A stretch of DNA of 64,000 bases from DATBHM01 sp963772375 (GTDB lineage Bacteria; Actinomycetota; UBA4738; JACQTL01), in assembly GCA_963772375.1 (NCBI GenBank), contig CAVYXG010000005.1:868001-932000 (forward strand). Reading direction: 5' to 3'. Positions 59,265 through 64,000 of the stretch are shown here, one piece after another. The notes beneath the pieces were generated by a model that ran no database searches, was not told the DNA's origin, and worked only from the letters and a program-made list of their open reading frames with translations. The translations under genes and the position numbers were made by a program. The stretch's first letter is position 1, and every line of letters begins with the position of its first letter.

Positions 59265-60008
59265 ATGGCCCGGTCCCGGCACACGACGTCGCGCCTCGCG
59301 GCGACCCTGGGCCTTGCCGTGGTGCTGTTCGGCCTGCTCGTGGGCTCCGCGGCCGCCTCGACGCCCAAGCCGGCGGGCACGACCATCGTCACACCTCCCG
59401 GCGGGGGGACCACGACGCCGCCCGGCGATGCGACCATCACCGCGAAGGGATCCGCCGCCGGGACCCTCGCGGTCGGATCCACCATCCACGTCCGGTTTCA
59501 CGTGACCGACCCGCCGGCCTGGCAGCGGATCGACACGATCCACGTGTCGCTCGAGCTCCACGGCCAGCCGCTCGACCAGATCGAGATCGTTCCCACGGCG
59601 TTCTCGATCGCGGTCATCGGGTCCGCGGCGCCGGCGACCATCGGCAACCCGGGCGTCCTCAAGGGCACCTACCTGCGCGTCGACAACGGCCAGGCTGCGG
59701 TGAGCGCAGGGGGATCCACCTACGGGCTCACCTTCCCGCTCCGGCTCGCACTGGACCCACCTCCGGACGCCCGGCTCGTCCTCACCGCCGCCGACACGAC
59801 ACAGGCGTCGACCCAGATCGCGCTCACGCCGCCGGTAACGAAGGAGAGCCAGGGGTTCCCGTGGGGGACGATCGGCCTGGCGGTCGCCGCCGCCCTGTTC
59901 CTCGGCGGCTTCGTCGGGAACATGTTCTCGACCCGCCGGGCGAAGGCCCGGCCGAACGTCTACGCGACCCTCGCCCGGCGTCTCGACGAGGAACGGTCGA
60001 AGCGATGA
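59265..60008 (+). CDS. Exported, membrane-anchored protein of unknown function
   Basis: 247 residues from ATG 59265. Signal peptide 1-31 (LGLAVVLFGLLVGSAAAS), a Thr/Pro/Gly linker, a beta-sandwich-like extracytoplasmic domain (TIHVRFHVTDPPAWQRID, VSLELHGQPLDQIEIV, GLTFPLRLAL), then one transmembrane helix near 205-228 and a basic cytoplasmic tail. The stop overlaps the next start (ATGA). It may present a substrate to, or sense for, the protease encoded next (inference). Confidence 0.8.
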   Translation: MARSRHTTSRLAATLGLAVVLFGLLVGSAAASTPKPAGTTIVTPPGGGTTTPPGDATITAKGSAAGTLAVGSTIHVRFHVTDPPAWQRIDTIHVSLELHGQPLDQIEIVPTAFSIAVIGSAAPATIGNPGVLKGTYLRVDNGQAAVSAGGSTYGLTFPLRLALDPPPDARLVLTAADTTQASTQIALTPPVTKESQGFPWGTIGLAVAAALFLGGFVGNMFSTRRAKARPNVYATLARRLDEERSKR

Positions 60009-62170
60009 CCGAGGCTCCGGCGGCCACGACGTTCTACGACCGGCTCGAACGGGCCATCGCCGCCGCGCCCGAGCCCGAGCGCGACCTCTGGCGGCGCCTC
60101 GAGGACCTGGTCGACCCGTCGCAGTTCCGCCCGAAGCTCGCCCCGGACATCGAGCGCAAGGTCCAGCACCTCAAGTGGGGGAACTCCTACGCGGTGATCG
60201 CCAACCCCCGGGACCAGATCCACATCCAGCTCACCCCGAGGGACGTGGAGCTGCTCGACCTGATGGACGGCACGCGCACGGTCAAGGAGATCGTGTTCGA
60301 ACGGTTCCGCGAGGAGGGGTCGCTCGAGCTCGAGAGCGTGGCCGACATGGTCCGGAGCCTGTACGAGTCGAACTTCCTCGAACAGCGCTACTTCGACGCC
60401 GATGCCGTGGTGAAGGAGGCGATGGACCCTGCGTCGACCGCGCGCAAGAAGGCCCGCATCTTCGCGAGGACGCTGTCGATCTCGTGGAACGGTGCCGACC
60501 GGCTGGTGCAGTGGCTGTACCGGTACGGGCTGAAGGTCTTCTTCAACCGCGTCGTGCTGGTGCTGACCGCGCTGGTCGCGGTCGGCGGGTTCGTGGCGTT
60601 CGTGGACCTGGCGAACTCCCACCGGTTCGGACTGGCCGGGCGGTCCCTCGCGCTGGCGTTCGTGCTGCTGCTGTTCCTCGACTACGTGATGGTGTTCGTG
60701 CACGAGCTCGGGCACGCGCTCGTGCTGGTGCACCACGGCCGCCACATCAAGAGCGCGGGATTCATGATCTATTTCGGCTCGCCGGCGTTCTTCGTCGAGA
60801 GCACCGACGTGCTGCTCCTGGACAAGCGGGCCCGCCTTGCGCAGTCGGCCGCGGGACCCTTCGCCGACATGTTCGTGGCGGCCGTCGCCTCGCTGATCGC
60901 GTGGGCGTACCCGCATTGGGTGTTCAGCGAGGTCCTCTACAAGTTCGCCGTCCTGAACTACATCTCGATCCTCATGAACCTCATCCCGCTGCTGGAGCTC
61001 GACGGGTACTGGCTGCTCGCGGAGGCCATCGACGTGCCGGACCTCCGGCCGCGCTCGCTGCGGTTCCTGCGCCACGACCTGTGGCACAAGATCAAGACGA
61101 GGGAACGGTGGTCACGCTCGGAGGTGGGACTGTTCTCGTACGCGGTGCTCGGGACGCTGTTCACCCTGTTCTCGTTCTACACGGCGTACTTCTTCTGGGA
61201 GACGATCTTCGGCGGGCTGGTGTCGCGCCTGTGGCACGGTGGGCTGGTCACCCGGATCATCCTGGTGGCCCTGGGGCTGTTCATCCTGGGTCCGGTGATC
61301 CGGGGGCTGCTCGGACTGCTGCGGTCGGTGTGGAAGCAGCTCCGGGCGCTGGGGCAGCGGGTCCGGTTCCGTCTGCAGCTGAAGTGGCGGGTCGAGGCGG
61401 CGGAGATGATCGACGCGCTGCCCGCGTTCCACGACATCCCCGGCGAGGTGCTGAACGACCTGGCCGGGCGCGTTCAGCTCAAGCAGTACCCCGGCGGGAA
61501 GGCGGTGTTCCGCCAGGGCGACGAGGCGGACGCGTTCTACGTCGTCCGCAAGGGCGAGGTCCAGATCGTCGAGGAGGACACGGCCGCCGGCACGGTCCGC
61601 GTGCTGAAGACGCTCCACCGGGGGGAGTCGTTCGGGGAGCTGGCCCTGATCATGGAGGCCGACCGCTCGGCGACCGCGCGCTCGACGGTCGACAGCGAGC
61701 TCTTCGTGGTGGACCTCGCGACGTTCGACCGCCTGCTGGCGGACATGGCCGAGGTGCCCGAGTTCCAGCCCACCCTGCAGCAGCTGGCCGAGCTCCGGGC
61801 CATGCCGGCGTTCGGGCATCTCGAGTCGGCGCAGCTGCAGGACCTCATGGAGCACGGCGAGTGGGTGAGCATCGCTCCGGGCGACGTGCTGATGTCGGAG
61901 GGCGAGGTCGGGGATGACTTCTATGCGATCTCCTCGGGCAAGGTGAACGTCATCCGGGGCGACGAGGTGGTCGACACCGCGGGGGCGGGCGACTACGTGG
62001 GCGAGGTGGCGTTGCTGTTCGACGTGCCGCGAACGGCCACGGTCGTCGCCTACACTCCCGTGCGGGCGTTCCGGCTGGACCGCGCCGGGTTCGACCGGCT
62101 CGTGGCGGCGCGGTTCCGCAAGGGCCTGCTGCAGCCCGCGATCAACGCGGACCGGACGCAGCACCACTAG
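60005..62170 (+). CDS. PqqD-like / M50-like zinc metalloprotease with two cNMP-binding domains
   Basis: 721 residues. Residues 20-140: PqqD-like domain (LTPRDVELLDLMDGTRTVKEI from 76, then LYESNFLEQ). Residues 165-465: polytopic membrane part with HELGH at 233-237 and a LDG motif (NLIPLLELDGYW, Asp333), the zinc ligands of site-2 proteases (M50). Residues about 470-595 and 600-710: two cyclic-nucleotide-binding domains, each with a phosphate-binding cassette: GESFGELALIMEADRSATA and GDYVGEVALLFDVPRTATV (Arg kept in both). Such PqqD-M50 proteins handle peptide substrates; here cleavage looks gated by cAMP or cGMP (inference). Overlaps the upstream gene by 4 nt; the zinc-binding gene follows after 12. 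Confidence 0.92.
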   Translation: MTEAPAATTFYDRLERAIAAAPEPERDLWRRLEDLVDPSQFRPKLAPDIERKVQHLKWGNSYAVIANPRDQIHIQLTPRDVELLDLMDGTRTVKEIVFERFREEGSLELESVADMVRSLYESNFLEQRYFDADAVVKEAMDPASTARKKARIFARTLSISWNGADRLVQWLYRYGLKVFFNRVVLVLTALVAVGGFVAFVDLANSHRFGLAGRSLALAFVLLLFLDYVMVFVHELGHALVLVHHGRHIKSAGFMIYFGSPAFFVESTDVLLLDKRARLAQSAAGPFADMFVAAVASLIAWAYPHWVFSEVLYKFAVLNYISILMNLIPLLELDGYWLLAEAIDVPDLRPRSLRFLRHDLWHKIKTRERWSRSEVGLFSYAVLGTLFTLFSFYTAYFFWETIFGGLVSRLWHGGLVTRIILVALGLFILGPVIRGLLGLLRSVWKQLRALGQRVRFRLQLKWRVEAAEMIDALPAFHDIPGEVLNDLAGRVQLKQYPGGKAVFRQGDEADAFYVVRKGEVQIVEEDTAAGTVRVLKTLHRGESFGELALIMEADRSATARSTVDSELFVVDLATFDRLLADMAEVPEFQPTLQQLAELRAMPAFGHLESAQLQDLMEHGEWVSIAPGDVLMSEGEVGDDFYAISSGKVNVIRGDEVVDTAGAGDYVGEVALLFDVPRTATVVAYTPVRAFRLDRAGFDRLVAARFRKGLLQPAINADRTQHH

Positions 62171-62182
62171 AGGGGTTGACGG

Positions 62183-62392
62183 ATGGACTGCTGGCACTGC
62201 AAGCGAACCGCGGTCGGCGTGTGCCGCTTCTGCGGTCGCGGCATCTGCGAGGACCACGTGCAGGTCCACCCGTTCATCCTCGACATGTTCAAGCAGCAGG
62301 ACACGACGAAGGTCCTGGTCGTCGAGGACGCCCTGTACTGCGGGGCGTGCACCCCGCGACCCGATCCCCTCGACGTCCCCGAGCTGAACTGA
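62183..62392 (+). CDS. Small zinc-binding protein (B-box-like)
   Basis: 69 residues; AGGGGTTGACGG precedes ATG. WHCKRTAVGVCRFCGRGIC, then EDHVQVHPFI and LYCGACTPRP: three Cys-x2-Cys pairs and two His arranged as a treble-clef or B-box-like double zinc site. Operon partner of the protease above (12-nt gap). Possibly a regulatory or chaperone subunit. Confidence 0.8.
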   Translation: MDCWHCKRTAVGVCRFCGRGICEDHVQVHPFILDMFKQQDTTKVLVVEDALYCGACTPRPDPLDVPELN

Positions 62393-62393
62393 C

Positions 62394-62413
62394 GATGTGA
62401 CGCGCGTCACATC
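62394..62413 (+). promoter_or_regulatory. CRP-type operator 1
   Basis: GATGTGACGCGCGTCACATC, a perfect 20-base palindrome containing TGTGA-N6-TCACA, the exact Crp consensus. Centre 62403.5. Confidence 0.8.
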
Positions 62414-62418
62414 GGGGG

Positions 62419-62434
62419 GGTGACCGGGGTCACC
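62419..62434 (+). promoter_or_regulatory. CRP-type operator 2
   Basis: GGTGACC-GG-GGTCACC: GTGA-N6-TCAC with perfect arms. Centre 62426.5, 23 bases from operator 1. Confidence 0.7.
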
Positions 62435-62442
62435 TTCGGTTC

Positions 62443-62456
62443 GTGACCGAGGACAC
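62443..62456 (+). promoter_or_regulatory. CRP-type operator 3, degenerate
   Basis: GTGA-CCGAGG-ACAC: left half perfect, right half one mismatch. Centre 62449.5, 23 bases from operator 2. Confidence 0.4.
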
Positions 62457-62464
62457 CCGGGTTC

Positions 62465-62482
62465 CGGTGACGGCCGTCACCG
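62465..62482 (+). promoter_or_regulatory. CRP-type operator 4
   Basis: CGGTGACGGCCGTCACCG, a perfect 18-base palindrome with GTGA-N6-TCAC. Centre 62473.5, 24 bases from operator 3. Confidence 0.75.
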
Positions 62483-62566
62483 ACTCTGGGGGGCCCTGGG
62501 TTCAGGATGCCGCCATCGACGTGAACGGCCCCACGGGGCCCGGACACTCGGAGGAGGTGACACAGA

Positions 62567-62686
62567 ATGGCGGACAAGAAGGTGACTCCGAAGGCCCCCT
62601 CGGCTTCGAAGTCCGAGAAGAGCGACGACAAGAAGCCGGCTGCGCGCGTCTCGCTCAAGAAGATGAAGAAGATGAAGAAGATGTAA
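62567..62686 (+). CDS. Very small lysine-rich protein
   Basis: 39 residues: MADKKVTPKAPSASKSEKSD, then DKKPAARVSLKKMKKMKKM. GGAGGTGACACAGA places the ribosome just before ATG 62567, and the frame ends in TAA. Low complexity, Lys/Ser/Ala-rich, no Cys. It could be a nucleic-acid- or membrane-interacting peptide, a substrate of the protease two genes upstream, or a structural peptide. It lies directly after the CRP operator array. Confidence 0.7.
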   Translation: MADKKVTPKAPSASKSEKSDDKKPAARVSLKKMKKMKKM

Positions 62687-62845
62687 CGCCTGCCGCACCC
62701 AACAGCAGAGATCTTCCCGTTCGCGGGCCCGGAACCTGAAACCCCCTCCGGGCCCGCGACGGCGTTTCCAGGGGGAGCACGGTCCATGTCTCGTGAGGCA
62801 ACGGTGACGGCGCAGTCCGGTCTGGCGAGGACGGAGCCCGGGCGC

Positions 62846-62851
62846 TACGCT
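62846..62851 (+). promoter_or_regulatory. Putative leaderless -10 box for 62861
   Basis: TACGCT nine bases before ATG 62861. Confidence 0.45.
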
Positions 62852-62860
62852 CCGAACGTC

Positions 62861-63574
62861 ATGCCACAAGGAGGGGGTTCCTCGCTCGATTCGCTGCAGC
62901 GCGCGATGAGCGCCACGCCGATCCTCGCGTCGGTCGAGCCCGGTACCGTCCGCGACCTCGCCGGCAAGGGAGCCGTCCGGCGGTACCGCCGCGGCACCTA
63001 CCTGTTCCACCAGGGTGACGACGCCCCGAGCGTGTACTTCCTGGTCGACGGCCGCGTGGAGATCTCCTCGCTCTCGGTGACCGGCCACCGTCAGCTGCAC
63101 ACCACGCTCGAGGGGCCGCAGTTCTTCGGCGAGCTCGGCGTGCTCGGGCAGATGCCCAGGACCGCCACCGGCGTGGCGCTCGAGGACACCGACGTCTGGG
63201 CGGTCGAGGGGGAGGTGTTCCTCGACTTCCTGAGCGCCCACACGGAGGTCTCGAAGGCGCTCCTGCGGGTGCTGGCGCGGCAGGTGCACTCCCACGAGGC
63301 ATTCGTCGAGGACCTGCTGTTCCTCGACCTCAAGGGGCGGGTGGCGAAGCGGCTCCTGCAGCTGGTGTCGCCGTCGCTCGACGACCTGCCGGACGACGGC
63401 GTGGTGCTGCCGTCGGTGGTCCGCCACGCCGACCTGGCCAGCCTGTGCGGTGGCTCGCGGGAGAACGTCACCCGGATCCTGTCGGAGTTCCAGCGCCGGG
63501 GGCTGGTCGAGAAGGACGACCGCCGCTACGTGCTGTCGAACGTGAACGGCCTGCGCAAGCTGGCCCAGCTGTAG
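62861..63574 (+). CDS. Crp/Fnr-family cyclic-nucleotide-responsive regulator
   Basis: 237 residues from ATG 62861 (leaderless -10); ATG 62786, with GGGGAG eight bases upstream, would add 25 residues. cNMP domain: YRRGTYLFHQGDDAPSVYFLVDGRV and a phosphate-binding cassette FGELGVLGQMPRTATG with the Arg and Thr that hold the phosphate and ribose in cAMP binders. Helix-turn-helix near the C-terminus: ADLASLCGGSRENVTRILSEFQRRGLV; the recognition helix SREN-VTR keeps the Arg, Glu and Arg that read TGTGA in Crp. No cysteines for Fe-S, so not an Fnr. Four matching operators lie 390-470 bases upstream. Confidence 0.93.
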   Translation: MPQGGGSSLDSLQRAMSATPILASVEPGTVRDLAGKGAVRRYRRGTYLFHQGDDAPSVYFLVDGRVEISSLSVTGHRQLHTTLEGPQFFGELGVLGQMPRTATGVALEDTDVWAVEGEVFLDFLSAHTEVSKALLRVLARQVHSHEAFVEDLLFLDLKGRVAKRLLQLVSPSLDDLPDDGVVLPSVVRHADLASLCGGSRENVTRILSEFQRRGLVEKDDRRYVLSNVNGLRKLAQL

Positions 63575-63581
63575 CCGGGGT

Positions 63582-64000
63582 TCAGCCGCCGATCATCGAC
63601 ATGCTGCGCTCGGGCTGCACGAAGTCCGGGTGGTTGATGCGGTGGCCGGGCCACTTCCGCCAGACGCCGCCCCGGATCAGCCCCGCGAGTTCCTCGTCGT
63701 TCGCGCCGGCGCGGAGCGGCCCGCGGAGGTCGGTCTCCTCCAGCGCGAACAGGCACGAGCGGAACTGGCCGTCGGCCGTCAGCCGCAGCCGGTTGCAGGT
63801 GTCACAGAACGGCTCGGTGACGCTCGGGATCACGCCGACCTTGCCGGGCTCGCCGTCGGCGAACCGGTACGTGGTGGCCGGCTCGGGGCCGTGGTCGGGC
63901 ACGAGCGGATGCTCGGCGTGGATGCGCTCCAAGAGGCGCGCGCTCGGGACCACACGCGCGCGTTCCCAAGCGTGCTCGGCGTCGAGCGGCATGTACTCGA
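63582..64000 (-). CDS. moaA: GTP 3',8-cyclase MoaA, C-terminal part
   Basis: The 3' end of the gene; the frame runs off the right window edge, so the radical-SAM N-terminus with its CxxxCxxC is missing here. The visible part has the C-terminal [4Fe-4S] cluster region: PFCDTCNRLRLTADG, then FRSCLF (three Cys), and the terminal SMIGG with the conserved double-Gly tail that inserts into the active site. MoaA makes the first intermediate of molybdenum cofactor. It is convergent with the Crp-family gene, seven bases apart. Confidence 0.96.
   Translation of the reverse strand, partial: EYMPLDAEHAWERARVVPSARLLERIHAEHPLVPDHGPEPATTYRFADGEPGKVGVIPSVTEPFCDTCNRLRLTADGQFRSCLFALEETDLRGPLRAGANDEELAGLIRGGVWRKWPGHRINHPDFVQPERSMSMIGG

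Noticed and set aside
62794..62861. 25-residue longer start of the Crp-family protein at 62786.
   Set aside because: A ribosome site exists for it, but the extra residues look non-conserved and the -10 box for 62861 lies inside; kept as an alternative only.

Overview
High-GC (about 70%) DNA, almost certainly from an actinomycetote, probably an uncultured soil lineage. The evidence is the gene families (DUF2630, DUF5679, a deazaflavin/PPOX-type oxidoreductase, DrrAB-like ABC genes, CIRCE-controlled groEL), the frequent GTG starts, and many starts lying 7-10 bases after a TANNNT -10 box (leaderless transcription). There is no rRNA, tRNA, CRISPR array, IS element or prophage. I cannot name the species.

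Layout. 0-6.3 kb: two large signalling ATPases on the minus strand, one fused to a class III nucleotide cyclase. Each carries an apparent one-base insertion. Between them lies a gene for a Ser/Gly/Ile nonapeptide-repeat protein that has a second copy at 12.8 kb. 6.4-9.3 kb: a response regulator, a histidine kinase and a second (NarL-type) regulator. 9.4-19.1 kb: secreted proteins and small enzymes, including VOC, PPOX, RibD-like, MsrB, NYN nuclease, a PLD-like enzyme and a beta-propeller lipoprotein. 19.2-25.2 kb: MBL hydrolase, CutA, HAD phosphatase, aldo-keto reductase, a polytopic membrane protein, a receiver protein and a second RibD-like protein. 25.3-27.8 kb: an 812-residue protein of unknown family. 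27.8-28.3 kb: a peroxiredoxin whose catalytic cysteine codon is TGA, followed by a bacterial-SECIS-like hairpin, so a predicted selenoprotein. 28.3-34.5 kb: small conserved proteins, a DrrAB-like ABC exporter, a structured leader or small-RNA region and a second cyclase-ATPase regulator. 34.5-43.5 kb: NHL-repeat secreted protein, Rpe, cupredoxin, DUF6605 and PQQ-glucose-dehydrogenase-like secreted enzymes, and groEL with promoter and CIRCE. 43.7-54.1 kb: phosphoesterase, LarE operon, cell-wall hydrolases (SLH-NlpC/P60 and M23), PncB, a permease behind a CsoR-like operator, YjbQ and a GroES-like protein. 54.1-58.9 kb: an acyl-CoA dehydrogenase pair, a PrmC-like methyltransferase and an MFS exporter. 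59.0-64.0 kb: an exported anchored protein, a PqqD-like/M50/double-cNMP membrane protease, a small zinc protein, an array of CRP-type palindromes, a 39-residue lysine-rich protein, a Crp-family regulator, and the 3' end of moaA.

Themes. Cyclic-nucleotide signalling recurs: two class III cyclases, a Crp regulator whose recognition helix fits the palindromes beside its gene, and a membrane protease with two cNMP domains. Redox and metal stress is the second theme: Sec-peroxiredoxin, MsrB, CutA, CsoR-type operator, cupredoxin. The two strongest leads are the Sec-peroxiredoxin at 27820-28287 and the protease/CRP-array locus at 59265-63574.
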